Part shown: piece by piece, positions 17,151 through 24,735 of the stretch
How positions within the stretch are numbered: the first letter of the stretch is position 1
Layout: each line of letters begins with the position of its first letter
Origin: Ilumatobacter sp.
Lineage (GTDB): Bacteria; Actinomycetota; Acidimicrobiia; Acidimicrobiales; Ilumatobacteraceae
Direction: 5' to 3'
DNA length: 64,000 bases
NCBI GenBank assembly: GCA_018666235.1
Contig: JABJAB010000044.1
Location: forward strand, 1 to 64,000
Notes under the pieces: generated by a model
Databases searched by the model: none
What the model saw: the letters and a program-made list of their open reading frames with translations, nothing else
Told to the model about the DNA's origin: nothing
Position numbers and translations under genes: made by a program

Positions 17151-17197
17151 ATCTCGGCGCGTCCTGCCCAGCAATCCGCCGCTCCACGCACCGAGAT
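17151..17197 (+). repeat. 47-bp dispersed palindromic repeat, copy 2
   Basis: Nearly identical to copy 1, but it ends CACCGAGAT, making the terminal inverted repeat ATCTCGG/CCGAGAT perfect. Confidence 0.8.
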
Positions 17198-17250
17198 CGA
17201 CACACGCCGTGCCAACCAGCCAACCAGCCCGCCCGCGGGAGGGAGCCGGG

Positions 17251-18177
17251 TCAGTGCGTGGTGCCGGCCAGTTGTTCGTCGAGCCAGGCCATCGCGTCGT
17301 CCATGACCTCGTCGGAAATCACCGACGACGTCCAGTCGTCGAGCTCGCTGTCGGCCACGACGGCGACAGGGGACATTTCCTCGTGCTTGACCACCTCGGC
17401 ATCGTCGCCAGTCACGGTGCCGAGGATTCGGTCCATGAGCTCGTCTCTCTCCATGATCTCGGTGGCATCGCGTTCCGCAGCGAGGACGATGCCTGCGAGT
17501 TCAGCGCCACTGGATGACGAGGACTCAGACTGCTCAACGACGAGATCATCGGATCCGCTACTCCGGTCCTCATCGTCGTCGTGCTCGCCGTCGTGCTCGT
17601 CGTCGTCGCCACTGGGCCAGAGCACCATCACCACGACGATGCCAATGAGGAGAATGATCACCCAGATTTGCTGGAGGAACTGGAACAGCTTGCCACCGTG
17701 CGGGAGATGGGCGAGGGGTTGTCCCACGATGTTCTCTTCAGTCAACTGCCAGCGGTCAGGTGTGGTCCGGTTGTCGCCCTGGGTAATGAAGAATCCTTCG
17801 TCGTCGACCTCCACGACTCGGTGGATGACGAGCAGTCCTTCACCGGTCTCACCGTCGGGAACTTCAAACACGACGGTGTCCCCAATTTCAGAGGTCGGTC
17901 GTTCTCTGACGATGACGAGGTCCCCAAGATCGTATGTGGGCTCCATCGAGTGCCCGGATACGACAACGGCACGGGTCTGTCCGCCCAGTGGCGCCGGCCA
18001 GAGATAGAGGGTGCCGGCCACGATGACCAGCGTGAACAAGATCGAGAGAATCCGGCGCCACAGTGGGGCGCGCTCGACTTCTCCGTCGACGATGTCCAGA
18101 CCCTCCGCCTGTTCGTCAGCGGCAGGAGGGTCGATCACAGACTGTTGCTCGGTGACGGTGTCGATGCTCACGGGCAT
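17251..18177 (-). CDS. SipW-like signal peptidase I (S26B) with acidic C-terminal extension
   Basis: A 308-residue membrane signal peptidase of the archaeal/ER type (S26B, SipW family). Transmembrane segment 1 is at about 41-60. SGHSMEP gives the catalytic Ser (S77). VIHRVVE gives H119, which replaces the Lys of ordinary bacterial signal peptidases, and TQGDNRT gives D135. A second membrane helix at about 171-187 is followed by an unusual 120-residue tail: a D/E/H-rich run (SGDDDEHDGEHDDDEDRSSG), a Ser run and an amphipathic end. SipW-type enzymes cleave a special class of signal peptides on biofilm or surface proteins. The candidate substrates are encoded directly upstream; the first overlaps this gene by 10 nt (4 nt if GTG 18171 is the start). 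Confidence 0.88.
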   Translation of the reverse strand: MPVSIDTVTEQQSVIDPPAADEQAEGLDIVDGEVERAPLWRRILSILFTLVIVAGTLYLWPAPLGGQTRAVVVSGHSMEPTYDLGDLVIVRERPTSEIGDTVVFEVPDGETGEGLLVIHRVVEVDDEGFFITQGDNRTTPDRWQLTEENIVGQPLAHLPHGGKLFQFLQQIWVIILLIGIVVVMVLWPSGDDDEHDGEHDDDEDRSSGSDDLVVEQSESSSSSGAELAGIVLAAERDATEIMERDELMDRILGTVTGDDAEVVKHEEMSPVAVVADSELDDWTSSVISDEVMDDAMAWLDEQLAGTTH

Positions 18178-18995
18178 GCACCAAGCCCAAACTCGGTCCC
18201 GCACAACAACTCGCCGGCGTCCGATTCCTTCGCACTACCGACAACTCCGTCCAGACCGATGATCAGGTCGCCGTCATCGTTTTCCTCGGCCTTCTTCGTG
18301 ACGGTGCCGTTGACGACCAGGTTGCCCGGCCCAGACTCCTTCGCCTCATCGACGCCTCCGTTCACGGTCAGGTCGCCGGCGTCTTTCTCCTCGGCCTTGT
18401 CCGCGACCGTGCCGTTGACGACCAGGTTGCCCGGCCCAGATTCCTTCGCATCATCGCCAACGGATCCGTTCGGACCGATGATCAGATTGCCGTCGCCCTT
18501 TTCCTCCACCTTGTCCGCGACCGTGCCGGAGATGTCAACGGAGCCGTTGCCGTCCTCCTTGATCCCCTTGCCAACGTTGCCACCAGCGAGGACGGTGACG
18601 CCACCATCGCCCTTCTGGGTGATCTTGCCGGTGACCAACCCGCCGGCGCCGATCGTGATGTTGCCGTTCTTGACTTCGAGGTCTCCGTCAATCGTGCCAA
18701 GCACGACGATGTCGGCTTTCCATTTCAGCTTCTTCACGTCGATGGTCGTCCCGACAGGCACCACACAAGCGACAGCGTTGTCTCCGGCGCCACAGTCGGG
18801 TCGGGGCGGAAGGGTCGTTGTGGGCACTGAGACGGTGCCCGACACGGAGAAGCTGGCGACGTCGGCGCTCGAAATCCCACCCAGGCTGGCCGCATGCCCG
18901 AAGGTCAATGCGCTCGCGCCGACCACTGCCACAGCAGCGATCCCAAGCGGCAGCGAGCGCCCTCGGCCTGAGTGACGCGAGCGAGGTGTCGTCAT
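18168..18995 (-). CDS. Exported repeat protein, probable beta-solenoid
   Basis: A 275-residue exported protein. Residues 15-37 form a signal segment followed by AASLGGISSADVASFS, which resembles the segment after the signal of the 142-residue neighbour. From about residue 95 onward the chain is built of 17-20-residue units, such as GNLVVNGTVADKAEEKDA and GDLTVNGGVDEAKESGP, with alternating beta-strand and acidic-lysine turns. The layout is that of a beta-helix. Two units are 105 bp apart and nearly identical at DNA level (from 18301 and from 18406). It is encoded just before the SipW-like peptidase and overlaps it, so it is the likeliest substrate. No named family is recognised. Confidence 0.75.
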   Translation of the reverse strand: MTTPRSRHSGRGRSLPLGIAAVAVVGASALTFGHAASLGGISSADVASFSVSGTVSVPTTTLPPRPDCGAGDNAVACVVPVGTTIDVKKLKWKADIVVLGTIDGDLEVKNGNITIGAGGLVTGKITQKGDGGVTVLAGGNVGKGIKEDGNGSVDISGTVADKVEEKGDGNLIIGPNGSVGDDAKESGPGNLVVNGTVADKAEEKDAGDLTVNGGVDEAKESGPGNLVVNGTVTKKAEENDDGDLIIGLDGVVGSAKESDAGELLCGTEFGLGACP

Positions 18996-19247
18996 GGCTG
19001 TATCCCAAGCGATGCTCGAGTGCTCGCAGGTGCTGCGCTGAATCCTGGGTGAGCCGAGGCGGAACGCGCGTGGAACGAGAGCATCAGGCACATTGCATGT
19101 GTCGTCATGTCGTTGGCGTTCCTTCTGCTCACAGCTCCGTCGACAGAGCTCTTCCGATAGTCATCGGTGCTCAGGCTTGGTTTCTTGAGGAAATGTTGAC
19201 ACGACGGCGGTTCACCTGGAGCGCCTGAGTGGTGTCCACAAATCTGG

Positions 19248-19676
19248 CTAGGGGGCGATCGGGTTGCCGCCGATTGTCAGGGCGATGCCGTCGACGTCGT
19301 CGCTGAACAATCGGACCCGAATGCTGGCCCTGCCGCCGTTGCTGACCGTCAGCGAGGCTCCGTTGGTCGTTGCCGAGACTCCGCTGGCACCGTTCTCAAA
19401 CAGAGTGATCGAGTAAGGCAGGTCGCGGCAAGCGAGGCTGACGTCGCGGAGCACGACTCGGTTCACCCGGTATTCACCGCGGCCACGACGGAAGCTTTGC
19501 CGGAACTCGTAGGTGATGCCGTCGGTGTCGCAGGAGCCGACTGCCGCACTGTCGGCTCCTAGGTTGTCGGTCCCCAACCCACCCAGGCTGGCCGCCGATG
19601 CCCCAACAGCAATCGTGCCGGTGACGGCGATGGCGACCACAACGGCTCTGAGACGTTGGAATTTCGTGTTGGTCAT
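19248..19676 (-). CDS. Small secreted protein, TasA/camelysin-like candidate
   Basis: A 142-residue exported protein. Residues 10-28 form a hydrophobic signal segment followed by SAASLGGLGTDNLGADSAAVGSCD. That arrangement, hydrophobic core then Leu-Gly-Gly and Ala/Asp-rich residues, matches the signal region described for SipW-dependent surface proteins. The mature part is beta-rich with two cysteines (GSCDTDG and SLACRDLP) that could form a disulfide. It ends DDVDGIALTIGG. It lies about 250 bp upstream of the solenoid gene on the same strand. Function is inferred from context only. Confidence 0.7.
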   Translation of the reverse strand: MTNTKFQRLRAVVVAIAVTGTIAVGASAASLGGLGTDNLGADSAAVGSCDTDGITYEFRQSFRRGRGEYRVNRVVLRDVSLACRDLPYSITLFENGASGVSATTNGASLTVSNGGRASIRVRLFSDDVDGIALTIGGNPIAP

Positions 19677-19912
19677 GTCAGTGGTCCTTCGGTGGTCGGC
19701 GCGCAGCTCGACCCACGGAATCAGGGGGTGATCTCGTCGTTGATGACGGTGGCGAGTCCCGGCGAATCGATCGTCGGATGATCGCCTGTGGCGAAACCGA
19801 CGAGGCCGGCCGCCCCCGACGTTCCCACCCCAGCCGGAGCAGGGCGTGGAACATCGGACGCGACCGGCCTCGGTCAGGTCATGTCAGATCCTGAGGATCA
19901 GGGTGCTGCTGG

Positions 19913-20128
19913 TCAGCCGCTGATCGACAGCGCGGCGTTGGTCACCGCTTCGGCTGCGACGCCGTCGTCGAGGGAGACGTCGAAGGCTCCGGATGTGAGC
20001 GCAACAGTGCCAGTTTTAGTCGAACCCAAGATGTTGGTTCCGTCGGTGAGGGTCAGCGAGAAGGCCTGGCCTTCGCAAGCTGCTGCGACGCTGGAAATGC
20101 TCACTGAATACGTCCTCGCTGGTAGCAA
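19913..20128 (-). pseudogene. 5'-truncated relative of the small secreted protein
   Basis: A 71-residue frame beginning at a TTG resembles the C-terminal half of the 142-residue neighbour. Both have YSVSIS..AACEGQAFSLTL / VSLACRDLPYSITLF, a small Thr/Ser loop and a final 'AALSISG / IALTIGG' strand. The signal peptide is absent. The reading frame continues upstream without an ATG into the LytR_C protein gene, which is in another frame. I read it as the remains of a third substrate gene, though a start by TTG is formally possible. Confidence 0.5.
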
Positions 20129-20157
20129 GTAACGCCCGCTGGGGACTTCGGGTGTTG

Positions 20158-20679
20158 TCAGCTGCCGCCGAGGTACAGGATCAGTTGTGCGTCGTCGCGC
20201 CCGGCGACGGGTGGTGCTTCGTCAAGTGGGGCCAGGTCGGCGTCAAGTTCAAGGTCAGCGCGCATCCGGTCGGCGGCATTGACGTCACCGTCGGCGTAGT
20301 AGATGACGGTCTCCACCGTTCGCACCGCGCCCACCAGGCCGCGCACGTCGGTGTAGCCCAGCTCGATGAGTTGCGCGACTGTCGGTTCCAGACGCTCTCC
20401 TGCCGTTGATCCGTTGACGACGACCACGGCGTAGGCGTCTCGTGGGAGTGGCTCGATAGTGGTCGGTGGCACTGTCGACGTTGTTGACGTCGTGGTCGTG
20501 GTGGTGGTCGTCGTTGTGGTGGTGGTCGTGGTGGTTGGCGGCAGCGTCGTCGTGGTCGTCGAAGAAGTGGTGGTCGTGGCGGGGGTGATCTCGCCGCGAC
20601 TCTCCAAGACGAACACGGCTGCGATCAGCCCGGCGATACCGATCGCTACGACGATGTTGACGATGGTGGCGCGGTTCAT
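20158..20679 (-). CDS. Membrane-anchored LytR_C-domain protein with poly-Thr linker
   Basis: A 173-residue protein. Residues 6-26 form an N-terminal membrane anchor. It is followed by a linker of almost pure Thr (about 45 residues) and a C-terminal domain, YAVVVVNGSTAGERLEPTVAQLIELGYTDVRG, that matches LytR_C (PF13399). This domain is often found on envelope proteins of the LytR-CpsA-Psr family. The N-in/C-out orientation places the domain outside. The start at ATG 20679 puts the basic MNR before the helix. It is the first gene of a same-strand run down to the signal peptidase. Confidence 0.8.
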   Translation of the reverse strand: MNRATIVNIVVAIGIAGLIAAVFVLESRGEITPATTTTSSTTTTTLPPTTTTTTTTTTTTTTTTSTTSTVPPTTIEPLPRDAYAVVVVNGSTAGERLEPTVAQLIELGYTDVRGLVGAVRTVETVIYYADGDVNAADRMRADLELDADLAPLDEAPPVAGRDDAQLILYLGGS

Positions 20680-20740
20680 GGCAGGCCGACGAGGGAGCTC
20701 AGATGGATGTCGCGTCGCAACAGCAACGACTGACGAAAGA

Positions 20741-20878
20741 TCACGGCCGTTTGAACTGCCGTGACAGCACGTCGATGGTCGAATCGGTCCCCGCGTTGCT
20801 GGGCAGACCGGAAATTCCGGCGCCAGCAAATGCACTGGTCGCTGCGACAATCACGTCGGCCATCCGCAGCTTCATCAT
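20741..20878 (-). CDS. Possible 45-residue peptide
   Basis: A short frame begins with two ATGs (MMKLRMADVIVAATSAFAGAG) and ends DVLSRQFKRP. The N-terminal half is mildly hydrophobic like a weak signal or membrane segment. No ribosome-binding site is evident and I recognise no family. It occupies the otherwise empty 309-bp gap between the LytR_C gene and the RecB-like gene. It may be spurious. Confidence 0.25.
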   Translation of the reverse strand: MMKLRMADVIVAATSAFAGAGISGLPSNAGTDSTIDVLSRQFKRP

Positions 20879-20988
20879 GCGCGCCCGAGGCTACCGACCG
20901 AGCGTCAAGCTGTGCCGGACCTCTGGGAACTATTCGCCAAGCCAGGGCGAGACCGAGCATCCAGAGGAGTTGGGTACAGTTCGACGTC

Positions 20989-21945
20989 GTGAGCGCCGAG
21001 GCCGACAACACAGCCAGCCCCGATGCGCTGACCAGCCTCACACCAATCCAACGCAAGACACTCCAAGCACTCCGCCGCAGCGGCGAGCCCCTGGTGTTCG
21101 ATGAGGGGCTGGTTGCTGACATCCGCACCGAGATGCGCGTCGCACTCGATCATTTCGCCGCCCGGCTCGACGACGGTCAAGATCTCTTCGTCACCAAGCA
21201 CCGCATTGCCTCTGTCCTCGATTGCGAGGCACATTTTCTTGCGCCCGACGAGTTCGAGTGGACACCGGCAACCGCCAAAGGCCAAATCGCGCACCGGGCA
21301 ATTCAGCTATTGCTCGGGTGGCGCGGCGAACCGTCCCCCACGGACCTGGTCGACGAGGCCATGGCGCGGCTCGCTGATGAGGACCGGGGCATCGGGATCT
21401 GGATCGCCACCCTCGACAAAGGCGACGAGGCCGACACCCGAGGCCTGTCGACTGAACGGGTGACCAAGTTCGTTGAGAGCTTCCCGCCGCTTGATCGGCG
21501 CGCGAATCCCGTGACTGAGGCCGCCGCGCAGTGGCCCGTTTCAGGTCCAATTCTTCTTCGGGCTCGGGTCGACTTGATGATCGGTCGACCTTCCGGCAAT
21601 GAGAGCCGCAAGGTGATCATCGATCTCAAGACGGGACGAGTGGGGCCTCGGCATCGCCAGGACCTCGGGTTCTACGCACTGGTCGAGACGCTGGTGCGCG
21701 GCGTTCCACCAAGAAAGCTGGCGACGTTCTATCTTGATGCGGGCGAGGCCCAGACCGAGGATGTCAGCGAACGCTTGTTGCGCACAGCGGTGCGGCGCAC
21801 GCTCGACGGGATCAACGCCATGGTCGAGCTGGGCGCGGAAGGCCGTCCCCCGGTCAAACGGCCCGGCAGTAGCTGCCGCTGGTGCCCCCTCGCCGAGGGC
21901 TGCGACGAGGGCCAGGCACACCTGGCCACCTTTGACACCCACTGA
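20989..21945 (+). CDS. RecB-family PD-(D/E)XK nuclease with probable Fe-S cluster
   Basis: A 318-residue nuclease. The catalytic core is seen as AHRAIQ (H102), RVDLMIG (D195) and KVIIDLKTGR (D212, K214), the H...D...DxK arrangement of the RecB/Cas4/AddB nuclease family (PDDEXK_1). Four cysteines, C79 and then C296, C299 and C305 (SCRWCPLAEGC), have the spacing of the [4Fe-4S] staple in AddB and Cas4. There is no helicase or Cas neighbour, so a stand-alone repair exonuclease is likely. The start GTG 20989 removes an unsupported Arg/Ser-rich extension. Confidence 0.85.
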   Translation: MSAEADNTASPDALTSLTPIQRKTLQALRRSGEPLVFDEGLVADIRTEMRVALDHFAARLDDGQDLFVTKHRIASVLDCEAHFLAPDEFEWTPATAKGQIAHRAIQLLLGWRGEPSPTDLVDEAMARLADEDRGIGIWIATLDKGDEADTRGLSTERVTKFVESFPPLDRRANPVTEAAAQWPVSGPILLRARVDLMIGRPSGNESRKVIIDLKTGRVGPRHRQDLGFYALVETLVRGVPPRKLATFYLDAGEAQTEDVSERLLRTAVRRTLDGINAMVELGAEGRPPVKRPGSSCRWCPLAEGCDEGQAHLATFDTH

Positions 21946-22038
21946 GCGCTCCGGTCGTTCGGGCAACCGCTCTGCTCCGTTTGCCCCTTCCGCAAACATA
22001 GCCGAAATCCGCTTCCACCACGTCTACCCTCTTCCACC

Positions 22039-22914
22039 ATGAAGGGCATCATTCTCGCTGGCGGCACTGGTTCGCGCCTCCATCCAGTCACACGCGGAAC
22101 CTCGAAGCAGTTGTTGCCCGTCTACGACAAGCCGATGATCTACTACCCGCTGTCGGTGCACATGCTGGCTGGCATTCGTGAGGTCTTAATCATCACCACG
22201 CCCGAGGATCGTGCCGGGTTCGAGCGTCTGCTCGGCGACGGGTCGCAATGGGGTCTGCAGCTCGAATACGCCACGCAGCCCTCTCCCGACGGCCTCGCTC
22301 AGGCCTTCCTCATCGGTGCCGATTTCCTCGATGGCCAAGGCGCCTCACTCGTGCTCGGTGACAACCTGTTCTACGGCGCCGGGTTCTCGAAGCTCGTTTC
22401 CAGCGCCGCTGACCGACCATCGGGCGCCACGGTGTTCGGGTATCACGTCAAGGATCCACAGCGCTACGGCATCGTTGACCTCGATACAGACGGCCGGCCG
22501 ACCAAGATCGAAGAGAAACCCGAGAATCCCAGCAGCCATTGGGCAGTCACCGGGCTCTATTACTTCGATGAGCGAGTTGTTGAGGCTGCCGAGCTGGTGA
22601 AGCCGTCGCCGCGTGGCGAACTCGAGATCACCTCGGTCATCGACTACTACCTCGAACGCGGTGAACTGAACGTCGAGCAACTGAACCGCGGCTTTGCATG
22701 GCTTGACACCGGTACGTTCGATTCGATGGTCGAGGCGTCCGAATTTGTGCGTGTGATTCAGCATCGCCAGAACAGCCAGATTGCGTGTCTCGAAGAGATC
22801 GCGTGGGAGCAGGGCTGGATCGATGACACGGCATTGCAAGCTGCGGGCGAGTCGATGGCCAAGAACACTTACGGTCAGTACCTGCTCAACCTGCTCGAAG
22901 GTGGTCCGCGATGA
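22039..22914 (+). CDS. rmlA: Glucose-1-phosphate thymidylyltransferase
   Basis: A 291-residue RmlA. MKGIILAGGTGSRLHPVTRGTSKQLLPVYDKPMIYYPL is the nucleotide-binding opening. LGDNLFYG and KDPQRYGIVDLD carry substrate and metal residues, and WLDTGTFDSM is the allosteric region. It makes dTDP-glucose from dTTP and glucose-1-phosphate, the first step towards dTDP-rhamnose and other deoxysugars. It overlaps rmlB by 4 nt (ATGA). The 90-bp gap upstream is the likely operon promoter. Confidence 0.96.
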   Translation: MKGIILAGGTGSRLHPVTRGTSKQLLPVYDKPMIYYPLSVHMLAGIREVLIITTPEDRAGFERLLGDGSQWGLQLEYATQPSPDGLAQAFLIGADFLDGQGASLVLGDNLFYGAGFSKLVSSAADRPSGATVFGYHVKDPQRYGIVDLDTDGRPTKIEEKPENPSSHWAVTGLYYFDERVVEAAELVKPSPRGELEITSVIDYYLERGELNVEQLNRGFAWLDTGTFDSMVEASEFVRVIQHRQNSQIACLEEIAWEQGWIDDTALQAAGESMAKNTYGQYLLNLLEGGPR

Positions 22915-23954
22915 GTGAGCAGATGAAGATCCTGGTGACGGGCGGCAAGGGCTTCATCGGCTCTGCCGTCGTCCGTCACCTCATCATCGAGACCGACCAC
23001 GAAGTCGTGAACGTCGACAAGATGACCTACGCAGCCACCGAAGGCTCAACGCAGATGGTGGCCGACAGCCCGCGGCTCGCCTTCGAGCAAGCCGACATCT
23101 GCGACATCGACCGCATCACCGAAATCTTCGCAGCCCACTCCCCCGATGCGGTCATGCACCTCGCCGCAGAAAGCCATGTTGACCGCTCGATCGACGGCCC
23201 CGCTGCGTTCGTGCAGACCAACCTGATCGGCACGTTCACAATGCTCGAAGCCGCTCGCGCTGCCGGCGTGCAGCGCTTTCACCACATTTCGACCGACGAG
23301 GTGTTCGGATCACTCGGCCCAACCGACCCCGCCTTCACCGAAACCACCCCGTACGACCCACGGTCGCCGTACTCGGCGTCGAAGGCTGGATCTGACCACC
23401 TGGTGCGGGCCTGGGGCGAGACCTACGACCTGCCGGTGTTGCTCACCAACTGCTCGAACAACTACGGGCCGTTCCACTTCCCCGAGAAGCTGATTCCGCT
23501 TGTCACGATCCGTGCCCTGCACGGCGAACCGCTTCCTGTGTACGGCAAGGGCGACAACATCCGTGACTGGCTGCACGTCGAAGACCACGCTGCCGCACTC
23601 GTCACCGTTGTCGAGCAAGGCACACCAGGCGAGACGTACAACATTGGCGGCAAGGCCGAACGCACCAACCTCGAAGTGGTCGAAACGCTCTGTGACCTCG
23701 TCGACGAACTCGCCGGCCCGCTCGATTCCGGCGAGTCGCGCCGTTCGCTCATCACCTTCGTCGCCGATCGCCCTGGTCACGATCAGCGCTACGCCATCGA
23801 TCAGACCAAGATCCAAGGCGAATTGGGCTGGGAGCCCAAGCACACCTTCGACACCGGGCTGCGGAGCACCGTGCAGTGGTACCTCGACAACCAGGCCTGG
23901 TGGCAGCCACTCCGCGATGCGCAAGCCACCGAGCGTGTCGGGTTGAAGAAGTAG
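22911..23954 (+). CDS. rmlB: dTDP-glucose 4,6-dehydratase
   Basis: A 347-residue extended short-chain dehydrogenase. It has the NAD motif TGGKGFIGSAVV near the start, HLAAESHVDRSIDGP, the catalytic STDEVFG, and YSASKAGSDHLV containing the Tyr-x3-Lys pair. LTNCSNNYGPFHFPEKLIP and the ending RPGHDQRYAID match RmlB. It converts dTDP-glucose to the 4-keto-6-deoxy sugar. A second possible start (ATG 22923) would remove only MSEQ. It is followed 2 bp later by rmlC. Confidence 0.96.
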   Translation: MSEQMKILVTGGKGFIGSAVVRHLIIETDHEVVNVDKMTYAATEGSTQMVADSPRLAFEQADICDIDRITEIFAAHSPDAVMHLAAESHVDRSIDGPAAFVQTNLIGTFTMLEAARAAGVQRFHHISTDEVFGSLGPTDPAFTETTPYDPRSPYSASKAGSDHLVRAWGETYDLPVLLTNCSNNYGPFHFPEKLIPLVTIRALHGEPLPVYGKGDNIRDWLHVEDHAAALVTVVEQGTPGETYNIGGKAERTNLEVVETLCDLVDELAGPLDSGESRRSLITFVADRPGHDQRYAIDQTKIQGELGWEPKHTFDTGLRSTVQWYLDNQAWWQPLRDAQATERVGLKK

Positions 23955-23956
23955 CG

Positions 23957-24508
23957 ATGGAGGTCATCAAGACCGCCCTCGACGGCGTCGTCGAGATCCG
24001 CGCGAAGCGCCACGGCGATGACCGCGGCTGGTTCAGCGAGACCTACAAGCAACACGCCCTGATCCACGCCGGAATTGACATCGACTTCGTCCAAGACAAC
24101 GAGTCGTTCTCGGCCCCGACCGGCACGCTGCGCGGCCTGCACTACCAGACCGCTCCGCACGCCCAAGACAAGCTCATTCGCGTGATCCACGGGTCGATTC
24201 TCGACGTGGCAGTCGACATTCGGCGGGCCTCACCGACCTTCGGCCAGCACGTAGCAGTCAAGCTCACCGCTGAGGACGCCAATCAGCTCCTCGTGCCCGT
24301 CGGGTTTGCCCACGGCTTTTGCACCCTCGAAGACAACGTGCGTGTGGCTTACAAGGTCAGCGGCCAGTACGCACCGGACTGCGAACGCGCAATCCGCTGG
24401 GACGACCCCGACCTCGCCATTGCGTGGCAACTCCCGGCCCACGGTGCCACCCTGTCCGGCAAGGACGAAACCGCTCCGCTCTTCGCCGACCAGCCCGACC
24501 TCTTCTAG
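23957..24508 (+). CDS. rmlC: dTDP-4-dehydrorhamnose 3,5-epimerase
   Basis: A 183-residue cupin epimerase. DDRGWFSETYKQHAL, the catalytic-His motif LRGLHYQTAPHAQ, and VPVGFAHGFCTLEDN with the second active-site residues are all present. It acts on the product of RmlB. It is the last gene of the operon. No rmlD reductase follows, so the final reduction to dTDP-rhamnose is encoded elsewhere or the pathway leads to another sugar. Two 47-bp palindromic repeats lie directly after the stop. Confidence 0.95.
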   Translation: MEVIKTALDGVVEIRAKRHGDDRGWFSETYKQHALIHAGIDIDFVQDNESFSAPTGTLRGLHYQTAPHAQDKLIRVIHGSILDVAVDIRRASPTFGQHVAVKLTAEDANQLLVPVGFAHGFCTLEDNVRVAYKVSGQYAPDCERAIRWDDPDLAIAWQLPAHGATLSGKDETAPLFADQPDLF

Positions 24509-24541
24509 GCCCCAGCCTCGCTCCCGCCGGCACGCCCGCCG

Positions 24542-24588
24542 ATCTCGGCGCGCTCCACCCAGCTTCCCGCACCAGCACACACCGAGTT
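24542..24588 (+). repeat. 47-bp dispersed palindromic repeat, copy 3
   Basis: It begins ATCTCGGCGCG and ends CACCGAGTT, with a more divergent core (CACCCAGCTTCCCGC). It lies 33 bp after the rmlC stop. Confidence 0.7.
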
Positions 24589-24624
24589 CACCGCGCCCCA
24601 CCATCCCGAACCGTGCACCCGGTC

Positions 24625-24671
24625 AACTCGGCGCGTTCCACCCAGCATTCCGCCGCGCCAAACACCGAGAT
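24625..24671 (+). repeat. 47-bp dispersed palindromic repeat, copy 4
   Basis: It begins AACTCGGCGCG, has core CCCAGCATTCCGCCGC, and ends ACACCGAGAT. It is in the same orientation as copy 3 and 36 bp beyond it. Confidence 0.8.
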
Positions 24672-24735
24672 CACCGAAAGCTTCCCTGGCCGCCCGCGTC
24701 CGACCCACTGCAAAGACGTGACATACCATTGTCGG

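Larger units (their letters stand above)
17056..17217. repeat. Tandem duplication of an ~83-bp unit
   Basis: Two near-identical units, 17056-17138 and 17139-17217, begin with GTGCCTTTAGCGATCTCGG and end with CACACGCCGTGCCAACC. Each contains one full copy of the 47-bp palindromic repeat. The units differ at only a few positions, so the duplication is recent. Confidence 0.85.

Noticed and set aside
17126..18007. Long plus-strand frame opposite the signal peptidase gene
   Set aside because: Ser/Arg-rich translation without domains; it is the antisense shadow of the clearly coding SipW-like gene.
19788..20132. Plus-strand 114-codon frame opposite the truncated secreted-protein remnant
   Set aside because: It has Pro/Ala/Ser-rich, family-less sequence and is antisense to a frame that does show family similarity.
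20490..20580. GTGGTCGTGG-type low-complexity DNA that looks like a tandem repeat array
   Set aside because: It is the reverse complement of the poly-Thr (ACC/ACG/ACA) linker of the LytR_C protein; mixed synonymous codons show protein-level rather than DNA-level repetition.
20989..21945. Cas4 of a CRISPR system
   Set aside because: The Cys and nuclease motifs fit, but there is no repeat array and no other cas gene in the window.
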